Shown: piece by piece, positions 1-8,892 of the stretch
How positions within the stretch are numbered: the stretch's first letter is position 1
Layout of the letters: every line of letters begins with the position of its first letter
Assembly: GCA_015655975.1 (NCBI GenBank)
Contig: DVEP01000040.1
Coordinates: 1 to 64,000, forward strand
Length of the DNA: 64,000 nt
Direction: 5' to 3'
DNA from: Eubacterium sp.
GTDB lineage: Bacteria; Bacillota; Clostridia; Oscillospirales; Acutalibacteraceae
Translations under genes and position numbers: made by a program
Notes under the pieces: model-generated
Database searches by the model: none
Told to the model about the DNA's origin: nothing
The model's input: the letters and a program-made list of their open reading frames with translations, nothing else

Positions 1-1770
1 ACTATCATTAGCCATTGAACTATCTCTCATTACAAAGTAATAAGGTTGTTTCTTTGCAATTTCTGTTATAACTTCTTCCGTTACTTTATCATCAAAACAA
101 GCAATTAAGAATCCATCAGCAACATCAAAAACTTTTTTTTCGCCAATAGTGGTTTCTTCAATCTTGCTTGAAAGCAGTACACCTAAATCCAACATTACTT
201 GGAATAGTAAATCTTCAGGTGTTCTATCTTCTTTAATGTTATCAGTTAAATCATTAAATAAAGATTGTTGGTATTCTTGCGGATTATAATAAACATCTTT
301 CATATTAGATGAATCACATTTTAATACTCTAAATCCTCCATCAAATTTAGCTTCTGGATTTTCTTCTTTAATCTTTTTAGCAGCACGACGAATACGCTCT
401 TTTCCAATTTCACAGATATTTTTATATCCTGCTTTATACGCTTCAGATTTCTCGTTTACATTTTCCTTAAGCTGAACCATAATATACTTTCTTTTTCCAC
501 TCGTTTCTGCATTATAATTTATCACAGCATGGGCAGTTGTTGCAGACCCTGAAAAGAAATCTAAAACATAACAATTATCGTCAGAAAATGTCATCATTCT
601 AAGCATTCTATCAATCAATTCCAAAGGCTTTGGCGTATCAAAAGTCGCTTCTCCCATAAGGCTCTTTAATTTCGAAGTAGCTGACGAAGTCAAACCTGCA
701 TCGTCCCACCAAGTAGTTGCAGTTCTTCTTGTTTGTTCAGCTGTTGTTTTAAAATATTTTTGATAAAGACTGTTCCCTTTTCGAACAACTAATCCAGCCT
801 CATATTTCTGTTTCATAGTTTCCTTAGAAAATCGCCAATATCCCTCAACTCCTAAGAACTCATAATGTGGATTTCCTTTTTTAGCACCACCCGGACCATC
901 AACCGGAACAAGTCTATATGCACCCTTTCCATCGTTATCATCCAAATCAAATCCTTCTAAAACTGGATCGAGTCCAATCATTTTGCGGTTACTTTCCATA
1001 ACCACTCTGTTTTTTGCGTAGAACAGTATTGTATTATGATTGGGAGAAATGATTTTGTCGTTTGAAACAGATGCTCTTGATTTATGACATATCAAAGCAA
1101 CACGATTATTTGAGCCGAATATTTCATCACATACCTTCGTAAGGTTGGTAACTTCATTATCATCTATACTAATAAATAACGCTCCATCTTCAGTAAGTAA
1201 ATCTTTTGCAAGCCTTATTCTCGGAAATATCATATTAAGCCAATCTGTATGAAATCTGCCATTTGTTTCTGTATTTTGAAATAATCGTTCACCATCGTCT
1301 GTCATTTGTCCACTAGATAAAACATATTCAGATTGACTTAATGAAAAATCATCCTCATACACAAAATCATTTCCCGTATTATACGGCGGGTCTATGTAAA
1401 TCATCTTGATTTTTCCAAGATAAGTTTCTTGCAACAGCTTCAACACTTCAAGGTTGTCGCCCTCGATATAAAGATTTTCAGTATTATCAAAATCAACGCT
1501 TTCCTCTCTGTATGGACGGAGGGTTTTGTTTATCGGTGCATTGGCAAGAAGAACAGACTTCTTCTTGTCAGGCCAAGTGAACTGATAGCGTTCTTCATTT
1601 CCGTCAACAACCTTGCAGGAAATTTCTTGCATAAGCACATCCTTGTCAATAGCACGAACTACCTCGCCGTTTTCGTCAATCGTTTCGGTAACGGCATTAG
1701 GGAACATTGCCGCTAACTTCTTAAAATTCTCATCAGCCTTATTAACCGTCTGCATCTTGAGTTTGTCCAT
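1..1770 (-). CDS. Type III-style DNA adenine methyltransferase (Mod), 3' end cut by window edge
   Basis: This is a beta-class N6-adenine DNA methyltransferase like the Mod subunit of type III restriction systems. It would methylate the recognition sequence using AdoMet and protect host DNA. I translated 590 codons from ATG at 1770 to the window edge without a stop. The catalytic motif DPPYNTG is at residues 127-133 and the AdoMet motif DFFSGSATTAHA starts near residue 404; the catalytic-before-AdoMet order is the beta arrangement. A GGAGG site precedes the ATG. The start lies inside the 3' end of the upstream HEPN-like gene, so the two are probably translationally coupled. A restriction (Res) gene would be expected further left but is outside the window. 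Confidence 0.9.
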   Translation of the reverse strand, partial: MDKLKMQTVNKADENFKKLAAMFPNAVTETIDENGEVVRAIDKDVLMQEISCKVVDGNEERYQFTWPDKKKSVLLANAPINKTLRPYREESVDFDNTENLYIEGDNLEVLKLLQETYLGKIKMIYIDPPYNTGNDFVYEDDFSLSQSEYVLSSGQMTDDGERLFQNTETNGRFHTDWLNMIFPRIRLAKDLLTEDGALFISIDDNEVTNLTKVCDEIFGSNNRVALICHKSRASVSNDKIISPNHNTILFYAKNRVVMESNRKMIGLDPVLEGFDLDDNDGKGAYRLVPVDGPGGAKKGNPHYEFLGVEGYWRFSKETMKQKYEAGLVVRKGNSLYQKYFKTTAEQTRRTATTWWDDAGLTSSATSKLKSLMGEATFDTPKPLELIDRMLRMMTFSDDNCYVLDFFSGSATTAHAVINYNAETSGKRKYIMVQLKENVNEKSEAYKAGYKNICEIGKERIRRAAKKIKEENPEAKFDGGFRVLKCDSSNMKDVYYNPQEYQQSLFNDLTDNIKEDRTPEDLLFQVMLDLGVLLSSKIEETTIGEKKVFDVADGFLIACFDDKVTEEVITEIAKKQPYYFVMRDSSMANDS

Positions 1771-2974
1771 TTTCTTTTTCCTCCGTTTTGTCTAAAGGTT
1801 TTAATCTTAATAAAAAGTCTGTAAACAGAATTGCATTTAATGCTACTTTTCTGTTTGGATATGTATTGTACCAACAGTGAGCTATCCCATGACGTCCGGG
1901 AACATCCGGTTTAACTTCTTCAGCTTTCTTACAATCATAAAAAATGAATTCTTCGCAAAATGATGAAAAGATTCTGTCAAACTCATTTTCCTCAATTAAC
2001 TTTTTAAGATTTTCACGAGTCTTTTTGCTAACTCGATAACTATCGTCCTTCGCTTTTTCTTGAATAATTCCCTCCCACAAAGTTGACAAGGCACTTACTG
2101 TAAGTGCGTATTCTCTGCGATGATATGCTTGAACAGACTGAGCTAAAATTCTTATCATATAGGAGGGCAGGTTCATTTGTTTCCATCCACTCTTGAGATT
2201 ATTAATTTCATCTTTGTTATAATAAGAGAATATTAACCTGTCTATTCTCTTTATACGATTTTTGCTGGCTCTGCTTGTATCCAGTATCTCAAGTATTTCA
2301 TCAACCATTGTATAATCCGCAATCCATCCAGCATACGGAAACCATTTAGCATCAAACATTGCTTTTAGAAATATCTCGTTAATTTCTTTGTAATCAAAGT
2401 CAAATCCAATTGCACGAATGTTTTCAAGTATGCGTGCCAATGGCGAAAAATCTACTGTTTGCAGCCACGTACCAAGGTGGGAGGTTATGGAGTGAATCTC
2501 TTGCATTACAGGGCTTTGAACAAGTGTAGTCAGACTGGAAACAATATTTGTTACAACTTTCTTATTCCACTCATCAAATGCCCTGAGTGCCGGACTTTCA
2601 AACTGGTAAGTCGGTATTGCAGACTTAACAGCAAGTTCTCCTATGGCTTTAACTGTGCTATTTTTATGTAGTGCTTCAATAGCCGTTCCAACTCCGGTAC
2701 ATAGTTGTAGCGCTTTTGTGTTAGCGTTAATAGCATTAGATGTATTTATGCTATCCTGAACTGATTTAACCGCACTATTATTTGTCATTTCTTTTACTGC
2801 ATCTAACGCTGGCGTTGACACAGCAATTTTGGATATAGCCGCTACTTCCACAATCTTTTTCATTTTTTCTTGCTGCTCTACAATAGGCGCAACGGACTTT
2901 TTTATATTTTCACTAACTTCAATGCTTTTACGCAAGGATTCCGGTATGTTGTCATTTGGGTTGGGCTTGTCCAT
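1742..2974 (-). CDS. HEPN-like protein of unknown function inside the methyltransferase operon
   Basis: I do not recognise a named family for this 410-aa protein. The N-terminal 170 residues are a run of Ala/Val/Thr-rich predicted helices with a repetitive look. The C-terminal half reads like an all-helical HEPN domain: a helix around YHRREYALTVSALSTLWEG, then the sequence RHGIAH at residues 361-366, which fits the RxxxxH active-site motif of HEPN ribonucleases, followed by a final helix. There is no signal peptide or membrane segment. It lies between the DUF4391-ASCH gene (35-bp gap) and mod (29-nt overlap). Established HEPN proteins in defence loci are often RNase toxins; that role here is inference. 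A structural, non-catalytic HEPN is the alternative. Confidence 0.65.
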   Translation of the reverse strand: MDKPNPNDNIPESLRKSIEVSENIKKSVAPIVEQQEKMKKIVEVAAISKIAVSTPALDAVKEMTNNSAVKSVQDSINTSNAINANTKALQLCTGVGTAIEALHKNSTVKAIGELAVKSAIPTYQFESPALRAFDEWNKKVVTNIVSSLTTLVQSPVMQEIHSITSHLGTWLQTVDFSPLARILENIRAIGFDFDYKEINEIFLKAMFDAKWFPYAGWIADYTMVDEILEILDTSRASKNRIKRIDRLIFSYYNKDEINNLKSGWKQMNLPSYMIRILAQSVQAYHRREYALTVSALSTLWEGIIQEKAKDDSYRVSKKTRENLKKLIEENEFDRIFSSFCEEFIFYDCKKAEEVKPDVPGRHGIAHCWYNTYPNRKVALNAILFTDFLLRLKPLDKTEEKENGQTQDADG

Positions 2975-3009
2975 TTTATCCCTCCAATTCCCTTAAAAAT
3001 CATTTTTCA

Positions 3010-4125
3010 TTAAAACTCAGCTCCGGCATCTAAATAAAGCTGCTTATAGTATTTTTCAAATTCTTCGTCCGCTTCTTTTGTTTGTATCGGAGAAAGAACC
3101 TCTACCAAAGAAGCGTCCACATCATATAAATGCAGTTTTCCCTTGTAAGGAAACGGCTTTATCAACCTGACATTTTTGAGAAGCCACGCATATCCGGCAG
3201 GGTCAGGAACACTGTCCATCAAAGCACCGCCCAAATGCTTTTTAGTGAACGGCACAACATCGACAAGTTCAACCATACAAAGGGCGTATCCGCTGATACA
3301 ACCTTTGAGCTTTCTTGAACTGGCACATATCAACAAATCTCCACGGTAATTCGTTTTCCAAGACCGCCACTCAACAGTCTTAAATCCATCAAAAATATCC
3401 GCCGCATATTCAGGTAAAATAGAAATAGCTTTAACCGTTTTTGCTGTCTGTTCTTCTTTATCCGAATAGCTCTTAACATCAGCTTTAGATTGTGTTCCCG
3501 TTTTAGAGGAGCTTAATAAATCAAGTTCTTTTTTCAGCACCTTGACCTTTGAAGCAAGTTCAAACTTCTTTTTGGGTTGTCTTTCTGCTCGTGCTTGCTT
3601 TTCGAGTTTGGAAATCTGCTTTTGCAGTTTTTCCTGTTGTTCGTGGAGTGCTAAATTTTCATCAAGAGATAACTCCTCATTCCACACTCCACGCTCCAAA
3701 CTCTTTATGATGTTTTCCCATACTTTATCGAGATTCAATCCTCGAAGTTCAACAGAACAACTTTCGGTAGGTTTCCACTCTGTTTGCATCAGCTTTGTGT
3801 GGAAGATTGCCAGCTTGCTTTGTCCCTCGAATTCAAGTACAAACAAAATGTTCTGTGGAATAAGTCGAGACAGAGTGGCAATCGTTTTCTCATCAAAGTC
3901 CTTTTTCTTCAGTGTCACAAGCAGAACAAAGAAGCCGGTGACTTTCTCTCCAGCGGGAATATTCACCTTACTCGGTGCTATCTCACCCACGATAGTAATT
4001 CTCGAAATATCAGCGTCAATCTTCTCTTTTGCCGCTGTATTCATTTGAAATTTTGCATATATAGCCTTTTTAGGAAGCTGTTTGCTCATTTCCGTTGACT
4101 TCGGTAAACCGAGCATTGTAATCAC
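3010..4125 (-). CDS. DUF4391 - ASCH domain fusion protein
   Basis: This 371-aa protein has three parts. Residues 1-165 look like DUF4391, a domain found beside helicases and methyltransferases in restriction-type loci. Residues 165-215 form a charged, Lys/Glu/Gln-rich likely coiled coil. Residues 230-345 look like an ASCH (PUA-like) domain, with the typical stretch FDGFKTVEWRSWKTNYRG followed by a LLICASS strand. ASCH domains are thought to bind RNA or modified nucleotides; what this one binds is unknown. The gene starts one base after the helicase stop (4127), so it is translated from the same message. The fusion of DUF4391 to ASCH is the unusual point. No catalytic residues can be assigned from the sequence. 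Confidence 0.75.
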   Translation of the reverse strand: MITMLGLPKSTEMSKQLPKKAIYAKFQMNTAAKEKIDADISRITIVGEIAPSKVNIPAGEKVTGFFVLLVTLKKKDFDEKTIATLSRLIPQNILFVLEFEGQSKLAIFHTKLMQTEWKPTESCSVELRGLNLDKVWENIIKSLERGVWNEELSLDENLALHEQQEKLQKQISKLEKQARAERQPKKKFELASKVKVLKKELDLLSSSKTGTQSKADVKSYSDKEEQTAKTVKAISILPEYAADIFDGFKTVEWRSWKTNYRGDLLICASSRKLKGCISGYALCMVELVDVVPFTKKHLGGALMDSVPDPAGYAWLLKNVRLIKPFPYKGKLHLYDVDASLVEVLSPIQTKEADEEFEKYYKQLYLDAGAEF

Positions 4126-4126
4126 C

Positions 4127-7100
4127 TCATCTTACGACTAAGAAGCAAATAAGTTCAAAGTCATCTAAGCCCTTAATTTCGTTTGTCAAAAAGCTAACCT
4201 GTCCACCACCCAAGAAACTGTCAATATCACTTTCGTCTTTGACTTCAATAATAGAAGCAATCGCTTTTCCGAGCAAGTCGGAAAACTTTGACATATCTCT
4301 GCCATCACGGGTTTCCTTATTAAACTCCCGATACACTTGTGGAATCGGCTCGATTTTGCCTTTGCAAAGGAAACGCATTTTATCAAGCATTTTCTTCGGC
4401 GAAAGGTGGTCGCATATTACTTCTCCGTCGTCGCTTATATATACCATATAGAACGGGTGAAGTCTGTTTTGATTATCAATATTTACGCTATCGGAGCGAT
4501 TTTTCAAAACAAATATCACTCCGGCTGGTGCATCCTCATTTGCCGGAACAACTGCATTAAGTCCAAACGGAGCTTTTTCAATATCAGGGTGGTTCTTTAT
4601 GTATTCAAGCAAATCAAGCCTAAATTCATTAAGACCTAAATCCATTATTGAAATGCCGGTTGTCATATCTTCAATATCAACAACTTCTTCTTGCAGTTTT
4701 TCGAGTTGTGCTTTTCTGTATTCAAGATCAGTTTTTTCTTCATCACTTAAAGGATTATCATCACCCGTACCGGTTGAAGTAATATTTACTATCTTCATAC
4801 GGGTTTCAACTTTAGCTTTTAGATTGATGTAATCATTAAGGGTTACATCAGGCCAGAAATTGACAAGCTGGATATACTTATTTTTACTTCCGATACGGTC
4901 AATACGACCAAAACGCTGAATAATACGAACCGGATTCCAATGTATATCATAGTTAATCAGATAATCGCAATCTTGCAAGTTTTGACCTTCTGAAATACAG
5001 TCTGTTGCAATTAGAATATCTATATCTTCCTTTGGAATGTTCTCAAATAAATCTCTACCCTTTGAAATCGGAGAAAAGCAGGTCAGTACAGTATTTAAGT
5101 CTCCACGAAGCTTAGGGCAAGTGGTACGACCGTCTACTGAGCCAGATACCATTGCAGTATTAAGTCCATATTTTGATTTGACATACTCGCTTACATTGTC
5201 ATATAAATATCCTGCTGTATCCGCAAACGCAGTAAAAATGATTATCTTTTTATTGTCTTCGTTAATCGGGTTAGATATTTTTTCATCTATAATTTTATAA
5301 AGTTCTTGCAACTTTGAATCGTGATCCGGAGTAATGTCACCAACCATAACAGTTAAGAGTTCAATAACTTCTGCATCTTTTGCTAGACTATCTCTCCAAG
5401 ATACATAGTCCATATCGGCAAGATCGATTTTTATCTTTCTACCAAAAGAGAACAGGTCGTCTGTATTTTGGTCCTCGTCGTCAAACTCATCCATATTAGA
5501 TATATCTGTTAATTCAATTTCGTGTGCAGATTGCTTATTAAATCTGTCAATCGTCGCAATCGTACTTTCAATCAAATCTTTTATTCTCTTTAGAGTAAGA
5601 TTGAAAGAATATACGGAGCTTTCCATACGCTTCATCAAATTGATAGCCGTCAAACGACGGATACCTTGCTCACGGTTTGCTTGAGTAAAGCCTACATTGA
5701 CTTTGTTATCTTCGTATAGTTCTGCATACTTGTCCATTTTGCTCGGAAGTATATAGTGTGTCGGAGTGTATATAGTCAATGTTAAAAGCATAAGCTGCTC
5801 GAAAATTTCATTATAATTTATTGCAGTTTTCAAGTCAGTCAAATGCGGTCTCGGCGATAAAGGTTTTAATCTTATTGGGAAAGTTCCTATATCAGTTGTG
5901 TCATAGTATTTTTGAATATGTTTTCTTGAACGGGCTATTGTTACGCTATCCAAGACTTCAAAAAAATCAAAGTCCAACATTTTAAGTAAGTTTTCAGTTG
6001 TACGATCTGATGGTTCCCACTTACTCCAAGTGTTAAAAGCTCTTTGGGCGTTCCTGAATATTTCATCAATGGTACGATTAGTATTGAGCTTTTCGTCTAT
6101 GTAATCTGTGTGTCCTTCATATGCAAGGGCAAGTTGATTTTTCAAGTCATTAAAGCGATTGTTTACCGGTGTAGCCGAAAGCATAAGAACTTTGGTTTTT
6201 ATACCTGCTCGAATAACTTTTTTCATCAAGGTAACATAGCGATTATCCTTTGCTTCTTCATCCGGATTTTCAACTATCTTACCACCGTTTCTGAAATTAT
6301 GTGATTCATCAATAACTACAAGACCGTAGTTACCCCAATTTATTCTATCAAGGTCAAGTCCATTTGACTGTCCATGTGTTCTGTTAAGGTCTGTATGATA
6401 AAGAACATCATAACCGAGGCGGTCAGACGCAATAGGGTTGTTAATGTAATTATCTTTATATGTGTTCCAGTTGTTGGCTAATTTTTTAGGGCATAGCACC
6501 AGCACTGATTTGTTTTTGCTTTCGTAATATTTTATAACTGCAAGTGCTGTAAATGTTTTACCAAGGCCAACACTGTCAGCGAGAATGCAACCGTTATATT
6601 TTTCAAGTTTATTGATGATAGCAAGAGCGGCATCTTTTTGAAAATTGTACAGCATACTCCAAATCTTGCTGTCTTTAAAACCGATTGCTTCATTAGGGAG
6701 TTCATCTTCAGAAATATCTTCTAAAAATTCATTGAAGATATTATAGAGAGTAACAAAATAAATAAAATCCGGAGAATTTTCATTGTAAGCAGCTGTAATG
6801 CTGTCAATAACTTCATCGGTAACATCCTGCAGCCTACTCTTGTCATTCCAAAGTTGATCAAATAGTGACAAATAAGCCGAACTCATAGGTGCTTCTGTTT
6901 TTTGAATATAATTATAGGCATTATTACCTCTCTCACAACCTAATCCAACCGTTGAAAATTCAGTGATAGGCATATAATTCTTGTCATCTACATTCATAAA
7001 GCCCATCATATCTTCATTGCTTTTGTTAGATTTAAATACAGCTTTTTTCTTAATCCACTCTGCACACTCTTTGGCAATCGCTTTTTGAGTAAGTTCATTT

Positions 7101-7375
7101 CTTAATTTAATTTCAAATTCTGTACCATACAGATTGCGTTCACGATTAAGTCGTGGAATATAAAACTCTCTCTTTTCCTTTTTCGCTTTTTCTGTTACGA
7201 AAGTTGGAGCTGTAAAAATGAAACGCAATTCATCAATAGAGGTGAGTTGCTTTTTAAGTTCTTGAAAGGCATAGATAGAAAAGCAAGCTGCTGCGATAGA
7301 CAGTTTGCTTCCTTCATGAATCTCAACAGATAAATCATCTTTCAAAGTTTCGGTAACATTATTGATTAATTTCAT
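4127..7375 (-). CDS. SNF2/DEAD-like helicase of a restriction-type defence operon
   Basis: This 1082-aa protein is a superfamily 2 helicase/translocase. Walker A is DSVGLGKT at residues 267-274 and Walker B/DEAH-like is DESH at 356-359. Further on are LMLSATP (motif III) and the C-terminal helicase motifs, including ATDCISEGQNLQ and QRFGRIDRIGS, the latter with the arginine-finger QRxGRxxR pattern. The first 230 residues resemble the N-terminus of helicases that carry a phospholipase-D-like domain, but I could not find an HxK(x)4D motif, so nuclease activity there is not supported. It is the first gene of the leftward operon, with GTAGGAG before its ATG. Its likely job is ATP-driven DNA translocation or target recognition in phage defence together with the downstream Mod. 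Confidence 0.88.
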   Translation of the reverse strand: MKLINNVTETLKDDLSVEIHEGSKLSIAAACFSIYAFQELKKQLTSIDELRFIFTAPTFVTEKAKKEKREFYIPRLNRERNLYGTEFEIKLRNELTQKAIAKECAEWIKKKAVFKSNKSNEDMMGFMNVDDKNYMPITEFSTVGLGCERGNNAYNYIQKTEAPMSSAYLSLFDQLWNDKSRLQDVTDEVIDSITAAYNENSPDFIYFVTLYNIFNEFLEDISEDELPNEAIGFKDSKIWSMLYNFQKDAALAIINKLEKYNGCILADSVGLGKTFTALAVIKYYESKNKSVLVLCPKKLANNWNTYKDNYINNPIASDRLGYDVLYHTDLNRTHGQSNGLDLDRINWGNYGLVVIDESHNFRNGGKIVENPDEEAKDNRYVTLMKKVIRAGIKTKVLMLSATPVNNRFNDLKNQLALAYEGHTDYIDEKLNTNRTIDEIFRNAQRAFNTWSKWEPSDRTTENLLKMLDFDFFEVLDSVTIARSRKHIQKYYDTTDIGTFPIRLKPLSPRPHLTDLKTAINYNEIFEQLMLLTLTIYTPTHYILPSKMDKYAELYEDNKVNVGFTQANREQGIRRLTAINLMKRMESSVYSFNLTLKRIKDLIESTIATIDRFNKQSAHEIELTDISNMDEFDDEDQNTDDLFSFGRKIKIDLADMDYVSWRDSLAKDAEVIELLTVMVGDITPDHDSKLQELYKIIDEKISNPINEDNKKIIIFTAFADTAGYLYDNVSEYVKSKYGLNTAMVSGSVDGRTTCPKLRGDLNTVLTCFSPISKGRDLFENIPKEDIDILIATDCISEGQNLQDCDYLINYDIHWNPVRIIQRFGRIDRIGSKNKYIQLVNFWPDVTLNDYINLKAKVETRMKIVNITSTGTGDDNPLSDEEKTDLEYRKAQLEKLQEEVVDIEDMTTGISIMDLGLNEFRLDLLEYIKNHPDIEKAPFGLNAVVPANEDAPAGVIFVLKNRSDSVNIDNQNRLHPFYMVYISDDGEVICDHLSPKKMLDKMRFLCKGKIEPIPQVYREFNKETRDGRDMSKFSDLLGKAIASIIEVKDESDIDSFLGGGQVSFLTNEIKGLDDFELICFLVVR

Positions 7376-7482
7376 AATATGATTCTCCTACAGCATTAAA
7401 GATAAGTCAATATAAAAATTTGCAACGTACAAAAATCAGTACAGTAAAACAGATGACATATCAAGTCAAAACTATTCATTTT

Positions 7483-7511
7483 ATTATATCATATTTGATA
7501 ATAATATTCAA
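7483..7511 (-). promoter_or_regulatory. Sigma-A promoter of the helicase-mod operon
   Basis: On the minus strand TTGAAT (7511-7506) and TATAAT (7488-7483) are separated by exactly 17 bp. The helicase ATG lies about 110 bp downstream, leaving a leader of roughly 100 nt. Confidence 0.75.
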
Positions 7512-7590
7512 TAAATTCTAAATTGTGAACATATTCTTACTTTATATGGTGAGGGTTTTTATTTTACTTAAAATAATTTGTAAATTTTAT

Positions 7591-7745
7591 TTCAAAACAC
7601 ATCAACAAAACTTGAATTTTTCTCCGTATTATAGAGGGGTATTTTTTTCTATGGTGAAATTAAATGTAAACAAGGTGTAAAAAATTTTGAAAAACACCCG
7701 AACAAAATTGAGATTTTTCTTTGTATAGTAGAGGGACATTTTTCA
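7591..7745 (+). repeat. Degenerate direct repeat (two ~45-bp copies, ~97-bp period)
   Basis: Copies at 7604-7646 and 7701-7743 agree at about 33 of 43 positions without gaps. Both run from AACAAAA through ATTTTTCT to TAGAGGG and a T-run, and weaker similarity extends on both sides. They lie in the AT-rich 457-bp gap between the helicase operon and the excisionase-like gene, so they may be recombinase-accessory or regulatory sites of the island. Apart from these repeats and the leftward promoter I see no gene in 7376-7832. Confidence 0.6.
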
Positions 7746-7832
7746 CGGGTGAATTTTTGTTTTCAAATTTACTTATACTCTTTTCTTTTTTTGAAAAAGT
7801 ATCTCTCGAATAATACGAAAGGAGGCAGAGCA

Positions 7833-8036
7833 ATGAAAGAAAGCTACAAAAGTTTTGATGAGCTACCGATGATGATATCGGTGTCGCAGGTTGCAAAGGT
7901 GCTTGGAATATCTCGCACAAGGTCGTACGAGCTTGTCAATGAAAAAGGTTTTCCAAAAATAAAAATCGGTACAAGAATTGTTGTACCGAAAGATGAATTC
8001 AAATTGTGGATTCAAAAACAAATTAAGAAAGGATAA
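7833..8036 (+). CDS. Excisionase-family helix-turn-helix protein
   Basis: This 67-aa protein has a MerR/excisionase-type winged HTH: the SVSQVAKVLGISRTRSYELV helix pair, followed by the wing GFPKIKIGTRIVVPKDEFKLWI. Such proteins bind attachment-site arms to bias a tyrosine integrase towards excision, or act as small regulators. I chose ATG 7833 because GGAGG lies at 7821-7824 with normal spacing; an upstream in-frame extension to 7749 has no ribosome binding site. It is followed after 2 bp by the second HTH gene, and the integrase lies about 0.85 kb downstream, as in many small clostridial integrative elements. Confidence 0.82.
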   Translation: MKESYKSFDELPMMISVSQVAKVLGISRTRSYELVNEKGFPKIKIGTRIVVPKDEFKLWIQKQIKKG

Positions 8037-8038
8037 AA

Positions 8039-8338
8039 ATGATGCACGCAAATAAAAATTACAAAACCGACGGCAAGGTTTTCTATATGCCAAACAAAAT
8101 CTTTGAAGAAAACTTTTCGCCTTATGAATTTATGATTTACTGTTTTCTTGTTTCGGTTGGCGACAGCAAAGGCGTAAGTTATTGGTCTGTTCCGAAGATG
8201 GCTAAGAAGTGTAGTATGTGTCCGACCACTTGCAGAAACACGCTCAAGTCGCTTGAAGAAAAAGGTTACATAGATATTACTCAAAGATTTTTTGAAAACG
8301 CACAGCAAAATAATATCTACACAGTTCATCAAATTTAG
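8039..8338 (+). CDS. Helix-turn-helix protein of a mobile element (replication-initiator-like HTH)
   Basis: This 99-aa protein begins with the pattern GKVFYMPNKIFEENFSPYEF, followed by a winged HTH (WSVPKMAKKCSMCPTTCRNTLKSLEEKGYI). This layout is common in HTH proteins of clostridial integrative elements. It probably binds DNA in the control or replication of the element; its target is unknown. GAAAGGA precedes tandem ATG codons at 8039 and 8042. It sits 2 bp after the excisionase-like gene, so the pair forms one transcript. Confidence 0.7.
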   Translation: MMHANKNYKTDGKVFYMPNKIFEENFSPYEFMIYCFLVSVGDSKGVSYWSVPKMAKKCSMCPTTCRNTLKSLEEKGYIDITQRFFENAQQNNIYTVHQI

Positions 8339-8892
8339 TGTACCCCACTGTACGAGCCGATGACAAATAATCTAAAAGCATAAAATTGAAAAAACAGCGT
8401 TTTTTCTTTTGCATTTTTCGAATTGATTTTTGATGCAATTTTGTATGAAATCTCGGCTCTTTTGAGTGGGTTTTTGAGCAAATTTCAAGCCGTCGATTTT
8501 AAAGCAGGATAAAGGGGTATGATTTTCGGGCTTGGAAATGCCCGAAAACGCCGTCCGGCAAAGCCTGTCGGCTTTTCGATTCGTAATACTTTTGCGTATG
8601 ATAAGAAATTCGTATGCAGTTAGGGGTGTTTTTCGCAGAATTTCAAGGTTCTTGCGTATTCACTTGAGAGTTGGGGTATGATTATCGAAAATCAAGAAAT
8701 TTTGACAACGCTGTGGACAAAATAACAGCAAGTTAAATCAAAATAGAGTAACACGTCGGACTAAAACTAAAAACGGCATGTGGGCGATTTGTGACGGCTT
8801 TTTGAAGCTAAAACAACAAAAGCAAACACACAATCTTTGGTCTGGATATTGAAAAAGGTTTGTGATATTGTGTGTGCGAAAGGAGTGATAAA
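8339..8892. other. Repeat- and hairpin-bearing non-coding spacer upstream of the integrase
   Basis: I see no credible gene in these 554 bp. They contain a direct repeat GGGGTATGATTTTCG (8514-8528) / GGGGTATGATTATCG (8673-8687), a perfect 9-bp-stem hairpin TTTTCGGGC...GCCCGAAAA (8523-8548), an adjacent GC-rich imperfect hairpin (8550-8572), and an inverted repeat ACACACAAT...ATTGTGTGT (8826-8834 / 8867-8875) just before the integrase ribosome binding site. Such density of repeats suggests an origin, transfer or control region of the element; that is inference. Confidence 0.5.

Noticed and set aside
4127..7375. Phospholipase-D nuclease motif in the helicase N-terminus
   Set aside because: No HxKxxxxD motif could be found in residues 1-240, so a nuclease call is not made.
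7660..7920. 86-aa minus-strand frame opposite the excisionase gene
   Set aside because: Overlaps the better-supported HTH gene and its ribosome binding site; no domain seen.
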